The notes under the pieces are model-generated. The model was not told where the DNA came from. It did not search any database and worked only from the letters and a program-made list of their open reading frames with translations. The position numbers were made by a program, and so were the translations under genes. This document shows, one piece after another, positions 1-12,684 of a stretch of DNA of 64,000 nt. Numbering within the stretch: position 1 is the first letter of the stretch; each line of letters begins with the position of its first letter. The DNA lies in assembly GCA_016617855.1 (NCBI GenBank), contig JAECUM010093583.1:1-64000 (forward strand). Reading direction: 5' to 3'. Source of the DNA: Megalonaias nervosa. Its lineage: Eukaryota > Mollusca > Bivalvia > Unionida > Unionidae.

Positions 1-3000
1 GCCCATCCATCCCCACCCCCACCCTCGTTATCATCTCAGCAATATCGGTAGTTGTACTTGTTGTTATTGTTCTTGTCTTGGGGAGTTTTGCCATTTTTCA
101 TGTTATGATATGCTATACATGTCATAACAAACCCCTGTTGGGGTAAACTGACAATATTGAAACAGACGAGACCATTTTTACCCAACTCCCTTTAGCGAGC
201 CGAATCAGAAAATGGCGGCCAAAAATGTTTGATGAAAGCAAAAAATTCCAGAAGGCGGGGTTAAAAACGTTTTCCCACAATAGCAGCCAATCAGTAAAGA
301 GAATACTGCACAATAATTTCATGGGCTTATTTGGTCCAATCAGAATCACATAAAGTGATAAGTTCACATTTATAATATCAAAAATATGAAATTGCACACA
401 CTGTAGGAAAAGTTTACCTACTATGTGACACAGAATCTTATCTAATACGTCGAATACAAGGAGAATGAATAAGTGCTTGATCGATATGTCTTTATTTGTT
501 TAATCAGTTCGACCCAATGCAGGTAATAAAAATATAAAAAAATATAAAGCAAAGATTGAATTACTAACTAGAGAAATTTTAAATTTCAGATGAGCGAGAA
601 ATTGTCAAAGAAACACTGGACAGTTTACCAAATCTGTCGGTGATAATAAATGCTTTTATATACCTTAACCGGATTGCTCTGTAACAGCAAATTGCATTAT
701 TAACTCTGCAAAGGAGATTTAAGGTTTGTCTTTTAGAAAAAAAAAACATTATGATCTGGAGAAAAATTGAAGAGATGCATAATGGGCAAGCAGGTCTAAG
801 TCGGTGCAGTTTTTTAAAGGAGTAATCAATAGAAGATATTGCCTAATCTACCGGCGCAGTATGCAAAGGCAGATCAGAGTCTATTTTGATTGCAGTTGGA
901 ATCGACTTGTAAGCGAGTACGTACGATATTTAATTTTATGCAAGGTATATAAATAATGACACATTGAAGAAATGCACAACAATATTTCAACAAAAGGGAA
1001 CACATAAGTTTAGTCAATCTTGACGGCATAAGTTCATGTAAAAATACGAGACCCTTTGCAATGATTTACCAGACATAAACCATAATAAAAACGAAAAAAT
1101 ATCTCTCTATAAAGTAAAGGTATTTCTTAACTTACTCTGAATAAATATAAGAATTCAACTGACATTTTAATGTTTATAAAGAGTTTATTGCAAAATTTAG
1201 ACTTTAATTAAACGTTTTTATAGATTTGCTGTGTATTAAAAGCATTGACATTTTACCGTCTCTGAAAAATAAGTCGATTATTATAGTCTTGAGGAGCAGC
1301 ATGTTTTCAAATACGAATTAGCTGTGCAATCTACAAAAGAAATAATGATTAAAGATTGAAAAGTATTTCGGGTATAGGACAATTTACTATTGCCCTAGTA
1401 CAAGCGATTGTTAGGGTAAGACACGATGGGGTCATAAGGAAATCTATCATTTATAGTCTGGAAAAGGAGTATATACCACGTGTCAAATATGACCCCCTTC
1501 AGAATCCCTTCATTTGATGATCTATTGAATATGTAACAGAGGTAGCTTTAAGAAAATTGTCACTGGATCAAAGCTCTTTTACAAAGCAAATTGACTCTGT
1601 CAAACATTTATCATTCAACTATATTTCCACCTTGAAGAGATTAAAATCCATATATTAATACATTTATTTGCTTTAAGATGATAGTTATAAAAATATCTTG
1701 TTTATTTCATATCATTAATAGTACTATAGGAAGTAATAAGACTAGGTTATGATATTTTACAACTGAACTGTATTATAGAAACGCCATCTTGAAATTTCTG
1801 ACTTATATTTTATAACATGCCACATCAGGGGCGATAGGAACGTTTCCTTGAGTAAGTTTTATTTGCAGTTAAACAGTTAAAAGTATGTCCTGACTACGCT
1901 TAAAATGCAAGAGCTTCTATGGGCCTCTACTTTAGATTCCGTTCTGCAGACTCCGCGCCTGCTTGTTTACGCAACTTCCCCCACGACACTTCAGGATCCG
2001 CCCTTGGCTACATAACTGTAAATTTTGAACGCATCAAGTCTTTGTTGGTTTTAGGTTTATTAGTGCTCTGTAACATTCAACAACTTAATACATAAGGTCT
2101 TATCTGAAGAAGGCTTGTGGTTTGGTGGCGGTGTGGTAGCACAGATAGACAAAAATTTAAACCACCTGCTCCTAATGCATTTTTTTTTTAATTATATGCC
2201 AAATATCTACGTAATTAGGTTTTAATCTTATAGTAAGGAGCATATTCATTTTTAACAAAGTTTGCTTTTCAAAACGAGTGTACCTTTGTACATTTTTCGA
2301 CCGATTTAACTAACAGAAGCCTTGCGACACCAGCTATTTAATAAAGGGGGACGGGGAAGGTTCTAGAATTATATTGATACAAATAGTTTCCATTTTACGA
2401 GTGAATATTTCCTTGCATCTACTAAAATAAAGAAAGAGAAAGAAGAAACAAAATCCCCGTTGATTTTATTTTATTTTATATGTTTTAGTCCAAAATCGTC
2501 CAATTGTATGGCCGTTCGTTTTCTTCATTCTGCGCCAATTTGAATTACAGCCGCATTACTATATCGGTAAAAAGAAGTTCCGAAATTTTACCATACTTTT
2601 AGGGCAGCGACTTATAACAAATTTAAGTTGTGAATAGTTCAAGATGTGTAGTTTGTCATAATAATGACGGTTTTAATACGAAATAACAAATTTATTAAGG
2701 AGTTAGTTCTTGCGCGGATTCATACAGTGAACATTGCTGAGGTTGGTGTACTGTTGTACATCATAGAGAGTGTAATCCAACAGACTTCATAGCATAACAC
2801 ATGCAAACAAAACACTTTCATGATTGTAGATTTGATTATATCGGATTTTGATTCTTTATTTTGTCTATTTTATGCAGTCTGTGTTTCCTTGGGAATATGC
2901 AGTTTTGTTCGGTAACGAGACGATGCACCCAAATTTTGATTGTCACTTTATTTTGTTTGCAATAAACACTCATCCATTTCTTCATCATTTTCGAGCATGC

Positions 3001-3508
3001 GTATGAGTGTGTTGAACTGTATTACGTGCATGCTACATAAACAATTTTATTATGATATCGCTTGTTGTAGAGTTTAAAAGGTATGCAATACGGTATTGGT
3101 CATACCGAAGATTGAATAGAAACAGATTATGTCACGATTCATTTTGAAAACTACTTTTTTTAAAGTTGATTCTTCAAGTATACATTTTTTTTTTTTTGCT
3201 TGGCTTGTTTGTGTTTTGTGTGGTTTAACATCATTTTCACACGATAGGCTATAAACGGCTGCCAGTACAACTGGACAAGAACAACTGGGTCAGGGTAAGC
3301 TGCCGGCATGCTTTTTCACATGCCCTCATTGATCAAGCCGAGGCTCGCACTCACGCGGACAGATGAGAAATGTAAGAGTGATCTGTTGCTTCTTAGATCA
3401 CAATGGCCACTTGGTCCCCGTTATATTACAATAATATATACGATCTACTTGAGGGTATACAGGGTTTACGTATTTTAAGATCTGTTCATCCTAATGGAAA
3501 GCAAGTAA
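1..3508. other. A+T-rich non-coding flank
   Basis: No open frame here has recognisable protein similarity; the short frames present are what random A+T-rich sequence gives. I see no RNA gene, tandem array or clear transposon end. It is most simply host intergenic or intronic sequence. Confidence 0.5.

Positions 3509-3545
<37 letters not shown>
3509..3545. repeat. (GA)n microsatellite
   Basis: An uninterrupted GA dinucleotide run of about 18 units. The open frames that cross it on both strands are produced by the repeat itself (Arg-Glu or Leu-Ser runs) and are not genes. Confidence 0.97.
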
Positions 3546-3546
<1 letters not shown>

Positions 3547-6164
3547 AAAATAACAACAAGAAACATAAAAAGAAATTTGCCTAAATACAGAAATACAAGT
3601 TTGAATGACACACGTAAGGTCATATATATATAATTCCTAAATGGGAAAAGAAATAGTTCCATATGTGATATCGCCACTGTGGAGCTAAAAGTGTTATATG
3701 ATACAGTTCATTATCTTATTTGAAATATATGACAACATATTTTATTCACAAAATGAAACTTAAAGATAAAATTTAGTAACTAAAGTTAATATGGTGTAGT
3801 TAAATGAAAGGACTAGTGCTAATTATGATGCCTCAGACCTTATGCTCTTGCTTTACGTCATGTCGTGACGCCATTTTTACGTCATGATGTGTTGCAGCAT
3901 GGTTTATTATCGAGTAGTGTTATAGAATGGTTTACGATCGAGTAATTATGATATACCTTCATAAACCCAGATAACGTAGCACAAGTGAAAAATCGTGTTT
4001 AATATTAAGAAACGAGAAAGCAAAAACTTTTGTCAATTACAAAAAAACCAGAAATGCTCATTTTCAAATTCCAAATTTTCCTTTACCTTCAACCTTTCGA
4101 TTGGGAACAAAAGTATCATTTACTATTTTGAAGCCACAGATATTACACACGTCATATTGGACTACGGCTTTGCACCTTATTTCAAGAGCATATTAAAGTT
4201 CTGAATGATCTAAATTTTGCCAAGTTAGACATTTTCTGCTGACCTTGACCTACTTTAATGTGTTCTGTTTTGGCCTTGTTAATAGAAGCATCCATTCCTA
4301 CAGTCATTTTTGTCAAAATCGAAACTTTGTTCTATATAAAGTTGTCAGATCTAGATATTTGTACATGTACCTAAAATGTCATATTGCCTAGACTAATACC
4401 AATTGCCTTAATAGTTCGTCACCCGTATAGCCAGTGGAAAATTAAAAGCTTAAATTTAAGTTTAATGAATATGCTTCAAATAGACGCTAGCTCTTCCTGA
4501 TAATTTATAAACTATGCTTACAAAATAAAGCAATTTGTACCAAATGAGTTATGAGTTGGCATTTATTTAGCATACACGTAATACACTTCTAAGATTGATT
4601 TAATTTTCGGCTGTTCTAAGATCTTTTCTTCTGTGCCATATACACATTCCTTCTGCCTCAGCGCAGGATGAGTTCATGTCCGTATGTGATGACTTTGAGA
4701 AGGAAAGATTATTTTCATTAACTCTCCTTTGACAATTTCCTACAGGCCTCAAGCACACTTTCGGTTTCTGTCACTTATGCACTCTTCTTATTTTTTTCTG
4801 ATAATAAAGTGGCATAAACCTGCCTCAGCATGAAAATGGTGTTATACAATTCTCAAAAAAGGAGCTCGTAAAAACCCTGCGGAGTCCATAACAGTTGGCA
4901 ACGTTATGATTTTCAGTCTGATTTGGTTCAGATGCTTGTTTTAAAACGGGAAAACTACTACTAATTGATCTTTGAAAGGATGCATCGGGTATAAACTACC
5001 TCTAATTGATCTTGGAAGGATGCATAGAGTATAAGCCTTTCGAAGGTCAGAGTCTTCTATTTGACTGACACATATGTATGCCCCAGCTAGTATTATCTAA
5101 ACATAATTAGCACGATACGCAGACTAAAACTGTTGGCAGATATGTTGAATGGATCTTTTTTAATTTCGAGAAATTGCAGTACCTCATGCACATGTTGATT
5201 ATGGCTCTCGAAATTCACAAAAAAAGCTTGCATATATCTATAAATTATCTGACACTAATTCACGTTAAATACAGGTTACTTACCTTAATTTGTGTTATTC
5301 TTGAGGCAATAATCTATAAAACACTTAAGATAAGTTGGTCTCAAGGCGGTGCTGCTAATTAAAATGAAATCAAACTAACAAAAGTAGGGTAACAGATAGA
5401 AACCTTATATAATACAAACTTACCTCACACGATGTTAACTTCTCCGCCAATAAATATATAGAATTAATATTCTATACTTCGAATATCTACATATTGTTTA
5501 CTGATATAGGATTTATTTGATTAGCCTAAAATAAATAGAAACAAATCAATTCATTATGATATTACATTCCTAGTGAAGCAAAGTTCTGCGAGCTGAAGTT
5601 TCAATGCAACTTCAAGTATATTGTCTTCGTCTACGGCGTATCGAGTGTAATGATTACGAGCAGTTTGCAAACTCAGATTGATTTTAGGTTATATAATAAT
5701 AAAATGTTATCATAAAACCACATGAAAAACTTCTTACAAAGAAATATTTTTGTTTTTATTGTTATTGTTGGAGGTGGCTCTATAGCTTAAATTTTTTTGA
5801 ATGTATATAGATTGCCAGATTTCTAACGAACTAATCGGACGCTAACCCCCCCCAAAAAAAAATCCTGTCCCTTTGATTAAGTAAATAATCCCTCGTCACA
5901 ATTTAATTCCTTTTAATTCGTAATGACCATCGTGATAATCGACAATCGTTAATTATAATCAAGGATTAATAGAATATATACTGTAAAAAGTACCATTTAC
6001 TTTACTTTAACATTAATAACATATGCATAGTATATTTTCAGTATAAATTACAACCAGTACAGGGGTGTTATGAAGGTGTCAAGTTATAAAGCTAAGCAAA
6101 TAACCAATGAAACTGCACTTACAAATGATTTACTATTTTGGATGCCATAAACTGCTAAGTCATA
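3546..6164. other. A+T-rich non-coding stretch
   Basis: No recognisable gene is visible. The only structure I can point to is a short tandem duplication at about 4954-5034, listed separately. Confidence 0.5.
4954..5034 (+). repeat. Two-copy tandem duplication, about 40-bp unit
   Basis: Two adjacent copies share the core CTAATTGATCTT, then GGATGCAT and GTATAA, with a few substitutions between them. It is a local duplication with no coding potential. Confidence 0.8.
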
Positions 6165-7095
6165 AAAATTCGTGATCAGGAAACATTGGGATACCTGGCA
6201 GATAATTCATTGCTACCTACCAGGCAAGCTATACATACCTCCTGGATAAGCTAAATTTCACTGAGGCAACCATATATTGCCGGAATGTATTTCTCAAACA
6301 ATAATTACCTTTATCATCATGAAATTCAACAGCTAATAATAAATATATATGCATCTATTATTTGCCAATTTTATTTATTAGGAGATTATGCTAGTTAGGT
6401 CCAGGTAACATAGGGATACCTGCCAGTTATACCATGTTTGTCTGATGTATATTTTACCTGAATTGGTACGAATTTCGCCTGCATTCTAGCATTATCATCT
6501 TTGAAACCAATTGATTCTGAAGTAATTCATAGATGCCTGTTGCAAAATCAGAAGAAAATAATTCAGGTAATATTTCGTTCTTACAGATGATGCTAATTAG
6601 TTTCAATTAACATACAGAGGGATGTCATCATTTAAGTTTATCTGAATTAATTAGATATTACCGGATATTTTATTTTATATTTAAATTTGGCAAACATGAA
6701 TTAACTTTAGCAGCCGGTTATTCAATATCAGAAAAATATATAAATCTGCATTATCTGACACAGTGACGTCACTAAGGTTGGTGTCATCCAGTGCGGTAAC
6801 TCATGGTGTCACCCCGATGGACCTCCTTCCTGCACAAAAATTCAAAACGTTTATAGACAGTCATGTGCCACCCCCATGGACCTCCTTCCTGCACATAAAT
6901 TCAAAAATTTTATAGACAGTCATTTTGATGGCGTCACCCGGTGAGGTCCGCACCCCCGTACCCCCCCCCCCATTGACGCCACTGATCTGACAATTTTAGC
7001 TATCTGAAAAGATTGCTAATTAGATCCAGGTAATAGAGAGATACTTGCCAGATAAACTATGTCTATTTGAGATATGTCGTTGTTACCACATATTT
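6165..7095 (+). repeat. Diverged tandem repeat, about 200-bp period
   Basis: A phrase of the form GCTAATTAG, CCAGGTAA, GGGATACCTGCCAG, TGTCTGA recurs near 6170, 6385, 6590 and 7010. The first two intervals are about 205-215 bp. The last is about 419 bp, but that falls to about 187 bp once the 224-bp inserted element at 6761-6984 and its 8-bp duplication are removed. Copies are clearly diverged and the array limits are approximate. It may be an old satellite or the repeat core of a larger element. Confidence 0.65.
6761..6984. mobile_element. Non-autonomous hAT-like MITE with 8-bp target duplication
   Basis: The element starts CAGTGACGTCA and ends TGACGCCACTG, which are terminal inverted repeats, and is flanked on both sides by the identical octamer ATCTGACA (6753-6760 and 6985-6992). 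An 8-bp duplication with CAGTG-type ends is characteristic of the hAT superfamily. Inside is a direct duplication of about 55 bp (near 6812-6864 and 6871-6925) and a run of C near the right end. There is no coding capacity. It sits inside the approximately 200-bp tandem repeat and is younger than it. Confidence 0.8.
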
Positions 7096-7099
7096 TAAT

Positions 7100-8476
7100 A
7101 CCTAACCAACTGAAAAGTTTCGCCATTTTCCCAGTTCGCAAAGTGAAAATGGCCATTCCACCATCATGGACACAAATAAATCTGTAAAAGCAAGAGTAGT
7201 TTTCAAACCGGAACAAATGTAGCAGCATGATTCAGTTGCTGCTTACATTGTTCTGGTTATTGGTTTTATTTACTGTATACATATTGTGTGTATTGCAAGT
7301 AATTAGTAAACACTCATTTATGTCAATGGGTAAAGCAACGAACTCAATAAAAGTATTTCATGTCCAGGGAGAATCAGAGGCTACGTGTTTTGTAACCCAT
7401 TTATGTAAGAAAATCTGGAGTATAACTGAGCGAGTGTATCGTTATGTTCTGAATATAATACCAAGTATATCAACTAAAACTTCCTTATTTCGTTGCTCCC
7501 AAATATATCTCTTTAAGTACGTACGAAGTAAATTCCCATACACAACGAACCATTATATGAACATTAAGGAAACATAAAAGAAAACACAAAGTTAACACGT
7601 CACACCTTTATTTAACAGAGGCATTCTTCTCAACACCTACCCAATGGATGCAAAATGCTGCAGTGTTACCATGCTCAGATTTCAGCTGGATATACTGACA
7701 GCCTTGCCAAACGGTACACTGGAATGTCACTGTTAACTTTGTATAATGTTAACAATGAAAATGTCCATATACTCATAGGACAGGTCCCAAACATTTGGAT
7801 AGTTTCTATCCATGGTAATATGTCACCCCAGCTGAATGACCCTCTGCTATCAACATCCTAACCCTATGACTGTGTGAGCCTGATAAGTTAGTTCTTCCAG
7901 GCTGGTGTAAACTACTATAAGTACCCGGTTATTAGTTCACATAATGACCAAACATGCAATCGATGCAGGTGTTTGTGACTATATAATGAGTGTCATTTTA
8001 TATGCATTTCAGTCTACTATAAAAGCTTATTGCTTCATGTTTTCCCCCCAGCCACATATGAACATTTTAAATGGCTTGATGAATAGTCCATATACATGTT
8101 GTTACATCCCCACATTGTAATTTGTCGGCCTCTAAGAATGATGCACCTGCATATTTTAAAATTTCAATGAATGTGCATTTTAAAAGCAAACAAATCACGT
8201 AATTTTAGAATTCTAAGATGGTAAACACATCAACTTATGAAAAACACATTTGCTATGCACCATTTTTACATATGACTCTCTTATACTGGAACATTTTTTT
8301 TGTGCCGGATATGTTTAACAGATATTGCAGACTGAACTAAAAATTTAAAAAATCCAATTAACGAACTTGTTATTTATTTTCCTATTGATGATTTGTAAAT
8401 TAAATAAATTGTCAAAATTTACATAAACAGTAAATTTCGTACATATTAAAATCCAAATCACACTCCAATTAGACCC

Positions 8477-8480
<4 letters not shown>
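7100..8480. other. Non-coding stretch, no recognised gene
   Basis: Frames of 116 codons (7227-7577, +) and 68 codons (7655-7861, +) are open, but their predicted proteins show no domain, motif or composition I recognise. I leave them as chance frames. Confidence 0.45.

Positions 8481-8528
<48 letters not shown>
8481..8528. repeat. (CA)n microsatellite
   Basis: About 24 uninterrupted CA units. On the minus strand it gives a Cys-Val frame that is an artefact of the repeat. Confidence 0.97.
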
Positions 8529-8532
<4 letters not shown>

Positions 8533-8658
8533 GAAAATGAAGAATATCTTAGCCAAGTAATGAGATAATATATTATATGAGATTTTTAATATCACCTTCC
8601 AGTATATGTGACATTTACTGTATATAACTGTTTGCAGGGTCACGCCAGGCTACCCCCT

Positions 8659-8659
<1 letters not shown>

Positions 8660-8698
<39 letters not shown>

Positions 8699-8712
8699 GC
8701 GTGCGCGCACGC
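8660..8712. repeat. (AC)n followed by alternating GC tract
   Basis: About 17 AC units run directly into a TACGCGTGCGCGCACGC-like stretch. The whole tract alternates purine and pyrimidine, the composition that favours left-handed Z-DNA. Confidence 0.9.
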
Positions 8713-9037
8713 CTACATAGTCACTTGTCACTTGAAATTTGACCATTGTTTTATTCTTATTGGGTATTATTCACACTTTGATTAAATAGACACATAGACG
8801 TTTGCTTTGGTGCCCTTTCAAGGAAAGTCAGTGCCCTTTTTGAATTTTTGTAACCAACACCACCCCATCAACCTCTGACCTGATCCGACCCCGATTTGTG
8901 TTGCAATTCCTTTGAGACAAGGCAAAAATTGAGTGTCAAATGGTGTGATAGAGAAAACAAAAATGTTCGGCAAAACTCACCAAGGAAATTAAGTTAAGTC
9001 CACATTTTTTTATTCACACAGTATCTTATAAATATCA

Positions 9038-9345
9038 CTATCTAATCTCATCTAGTACAAAGTCCAAGAATTCATCCTCATTGTCTGATAAAGTTATGAA
9101 ATCCTCCATCGTTGTCCAGTAAATCTTCGTGGTGTAGTCAGCATAAATATCATCTGACTCACTTTTCGTTGCCTCACTGTCATAAGCGGATGATTACGTA
9201 AAGCCCGAATTTGAGATTTGTAAGTAACACTTCGATCATGCAATTTGTAAAATCTATTATAGGTTGCAACTGAACATGTCATTTGTGCGGCAAGATGAAA
9301 TAACCACCCTCTGTTACTTGCCACTGTACCACAGTCGCGGCTCAA
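9038..9345 (-). pseudogene. Possible tyrosine-recombinase (Crypton-like) C-terminus remnant
   Basis: Reading leftward, about 60 residues contain a Thr-Cys-Ser-Val-Ala-Thr-x3-Phe-Tyr pattern followed by a basic helix. This recalls the His-x-Ser-x-x-Thr-Ala-x3-Tyr-Tyr end of tyrosine recombinases found in Cryptons and some viral elements. The expected histidine would be cysteine here. The frame then shifts into an acidic tail rich in Asp and Glu that ends at a stop near 9038, and an AATAAA signal follows on the same strand at 9009-9014. The piece lies exactly where the Polinton polymerase homology stops, so it is either the neighbouring element that truncated the Polinton or an element-borne gene. 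The family call is tentative and rests on a short pattern only. Confidence 0.3.
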
Positions 9346-9361
9346 TCAAAGAGTTCTCGTG

Positions 9362-12300
9362 GAAAAACAAGCTATAGGATTCAGGTCAATTATTTACAAA
9401 TTCCCTAACTGGCACAAACATAAACTCATCTTTCATTTTACCAATAACTTTTTTATTCGAATTATCTTGAAATCCACTACATGCTGGATAATCTGATAAA
9501 TCGAACAGATTTTTATTATTGTAAATATCCATATATTTTCACATTTTATATTTTAAACTAGCGAATCTGTATCAGTAAATAGCAACTCTGAATCTAGCCA
9601 CTGCTTCTTCGTAAAACTATAGTGAAAATCGTACATCAGCCACTTCGATATATCAAGTACAGCTGCACCAACATAAATAGGTTTATTTAAGTTTAAATTT
9701 GTCTTTCGTCGTTGTATTGCAACAAGATTTTCATTAAATATTTTCATACTAACAAAACCATCATCATTGACTAATTTATTTCTGCGACTTATATCATTGA
9801 CAATTTCTATCCAGACCCTTTTCCTAATATTTTCCATTGTCTTTCCAAACACCGAGTTGTTCATCAACTTGAAAAAGTTTTTCTCAAATTCGGTCTTAGC
9901 CACAGCACGACGTTTCGTATTTAGATCAATATAATTTGCCATCCACTTCGACTGATTAAACCTTAGCACGCGGTGGACCTTTCTCAGAATTAGTCCAGCA
10001 TCTACTGCTTGTTTTAAATTTTTGTAGTGCATAACATAATTTCTTTTATCTAACAAATTTGGAACTAACTTATTAACAATCGAATTTTTTGATGTCGTCG
10101 TTGCTCGTTGTTCAGGCGATAATAAACTATAATTAATCATCATTGACTCTGCGCAAAACGGATAATCATTATGTAGATCATGTAGCGAACTAGGATAATC
10201 TAGATCAACTTCAACAAAATATGAGATATCTGAAAAATCGATATTAATTTTTCTAGGTAAATCTTTTTCAGTTTCTTTAAGAAATTGATCCGGAGTTATC
10301 CAATGAAATCCACTATGTGGCATTGGTTCTGACATTGCATATTCATACAAATTATTGGCGTCCAGATAAATGATGTAATTCGACGGGAGATTTTTATCAT
10401 AATTTTTTAAGTACTTGTTATTAGCAGCTGCATATTTCTTTGTTATAACGCTAATTCCGCCTCTGATACCTTTTTCAATAAAGTTAAACATATCGACATC
10501 TGTTAAGAGATCCAGTTCTATTTTACTCGTTTTTAGTAGAGCGTCCCAAGATAATCCTGGAGAGGAATAATACCAACAGGGGTCTAATCCATAATTGCTA
10601 TAGCTTACCCGACGAAAACTCTCAAAAACATCTGCTAGCAATAATACATCTGTTTTCAAATATAGATCATGATAATCACCAAATGTTTTACAACTAAATT
10701 TATTCCAAATATCTTGCGCATATTTGTATTCGTCATCTGTTATATTTTCGTTTTTGAGTTGCGAGTAAATTTATCTTTGCTAGGTAGAGAAGTTTCATCA
10801 AATCTGCTCCAATCGTCGAGATACTCATACGGAAATATACCTTTTTTTGTAAGATCGATATAGTTTTCACCGAAGCAACTTCGCAGATTATTAAAACTAC
10901 TGCAACCTTTAACAAGCTCATCTAATGATGCTGCCATAAATTGCAGACTGTCAATAAAATGTAATTTACCGAGCGTCACCGACATATACATTTCAAAATT
11001 ATTTGGAATACATTTTATTATGTTATTTAATTTTAGTTTAGCTTTAATATTTTCATCACCAAAAGCTTCTACGATGATATGACCGTCATAACCACGAAAG
11101 TTATGTAAAACTACGGGAATAAAATCTGGAGCATGAAATTTTAAATTGCAACTGTCATGAGCTGCTCCACGATATTGGCCGATCAAATGACAATGATCTC
11201 GCACCTTATCACGAGCTCCGTTAGAATCCACCAGCAACTTTTCACAAATATGACAATCAACTGCTTTATCAAAGTCGAGTTGCTGTTTAGACGTTATTTT
11301 CATCGGAGCTGTTTTAAGTAATCTGTTAGAAATTTTATTAACTTCGTCTATTAAATTTTTTAATAGCCATACGGCAGGATTTTCACCTCTATATAACTTT
11401 ATCGGAGTTGAAAATTTATCGTTAGCGCAACAAACTACTTTATAAGCTACTCGGCAAGGAATATGCTGTTGAATTTTTCTAGTACTGGATTTATTCGGAT
11501 CATTTTCTGCTCCAACCACAGTAACAAGTAGACACTCGAAATCAGCGTAAATAACAAAAGGAATATTTAGTTTATGATTATAATTTTTAAACTTTAATAT
11601 TTTTTTTTTCGCTGGGCATACTTATTCTTTGAACATTGACACAGTATTTGAGATGCTTCTGCAATGTTTCATCGCTAGAAAAACCGTGCAAACATCTATA
11701 GCAGAAATATTTTTATTTTTATTTTTACTGCACTGTTTGCCAACTAGGCCGTTAAAGTTTTTTATCCAGCAATAATGTCCTCGATAAAATAATAAATTTA
11801 TTGTATTTTGCGTAGCATTTTCTGAGATATATCTCGGGTAAACGTGTTTTCGCTCATCTAGTCGGAAAACATTTACTGAGATACTGTTTTGTTTTTCAAA
11901 CTTTGGTATATAATTTTCTGCTACTGGAAAATTTATTCCTAAAAAATTTAGTTCGTCTTTGTACGGAAAATACTTGTTAACTCGATCAGCATTTTTTTCT
12001 TTGGAAATATCGCAGAAAGAATAGACTATTGAAAACATTTGTCATCATCGTTTTTGACATTAATACAGCATTATTTGTTTTTAATTTTTTGAGGGAGATC
12101 GACGTAGCCAGCGCTATTAGCGCCGCTGCCGTGAAGTACGTTATATTTTGCTGTATGAAATAAAACTTCTTTTATCATTTCAAATTTCCAACCTGATCCT
12201 GATGAAGTAAATTCTTCTAATTTTTTTGTTTATTTCTTGATGTATTTCATCGGCGACTATGGCAATGTTTGTTCCACTTAATATTTTTCTTGATTTTGCT

Positions 12301-12604
12301 GTTAAATATGGTTCTGAAATTTCGCTGTCAAAACTTTTTGTTTCAAAAATTACATCAAGTATATCTTCAACTGCGTGTAACTTTGATAAAATCATGTGAT
12401 ATTGGACTATAAGTTTGATACTTTTATGAGCCTCAAGTTCTTGAGCAATAACAGGTTGTAAAAAATGAAATAAATTTGTGGAGGTAAAATTTGCTAAAAT
12501 TTTTTGATCATCAGTTTGTAACTGTTATCGTAACCAGAAAATGCTGAAGCAATTATTTCGGATTTGATAATGTTCTTTTTAGCAATATCTCGCAATTTTA
12601 ACAT
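9362..12604 (-). pseudogene. Protein-primed family B DNA polymerase (PolB), broken
   Basis: Replicative polymerase of the Polinton, homologous to the protein-primed polymerases of adenoviruses. The reading runs in pieces. The N-terminal region (about 12604-11622) has the conserved lead-in to Polinton PolB. Next (11519-10740) comes a zinc-binding region with C89, C92, C110-H111 and C124, then the exonuclease motif HNFRGYDGH at residues 139-147. The palm (10659-9553) has motif A (D100-x-N-N-L-Y), motif B (K264 to N277, with NNSVFGKT) and motif C DTDS (D363). The C-terminal pieces (9550-9362) keep the KDE and EFV blocks and then stop. Frames are interrupted near 12510, 12220, 12030, 11600, 10700 and 9550, and stop codons appear inside conserved blocks. 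The gene is divergent from the HNH gene. The catalytic Asp residues survive although the gene is broken. The C-terminus appears truncated at the element edge. Confidence 0.93.
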
Positions 12605-12652
12605 TATATATATACAGTAATATTTTATAATTAATTGAATTTTTTAAAATTT

Positions 12653-12664
12653 TTAATTAGAGAT
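12653..12664 (+). promoter_or_regulatory. TTAATTAGAGAT box upstream of the HNH gene
   Basis: The 12-mer TTAATTAGAGAT ends 20 nt before the HNH start codon. The same 12-mer stands 19 nt before the NUMOD1-like gene at the other end of the element, and its first nine bases stand 18 nt before the gene at 13809. Constant spacing to three start codons suggests a promoter element; function is inferred from position only. Confidence 0.5.
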
Positions 12665-12684
12665 AGGAAAAACCTTATAGTATA

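Noticed and set aside
3403..3677. Open frames on both strands with Arg-Glu and Ser-Leu runs
   Set aside because: They are created by the GA microsatellite and lack any other protein-like content.
6761..6984. Possible CRISPR-like direct repeats because of the internal 55-bp duplication
   Set aside because: There are only two units, with no spacers and no associated genes, and the sequence is animal; it is the interior of a MITE.
7227..7577. 116-codon plus-strand frame with a hydrophobic N-terminus
   Set aside because: The signal-like start is not followed by recognisable sequence, and no splice or neighbouring exon structure is evident.
8345..8643. Cys-Val-rich minus-strand frames
   Set aside because: They are translations of the CA microsatellite.
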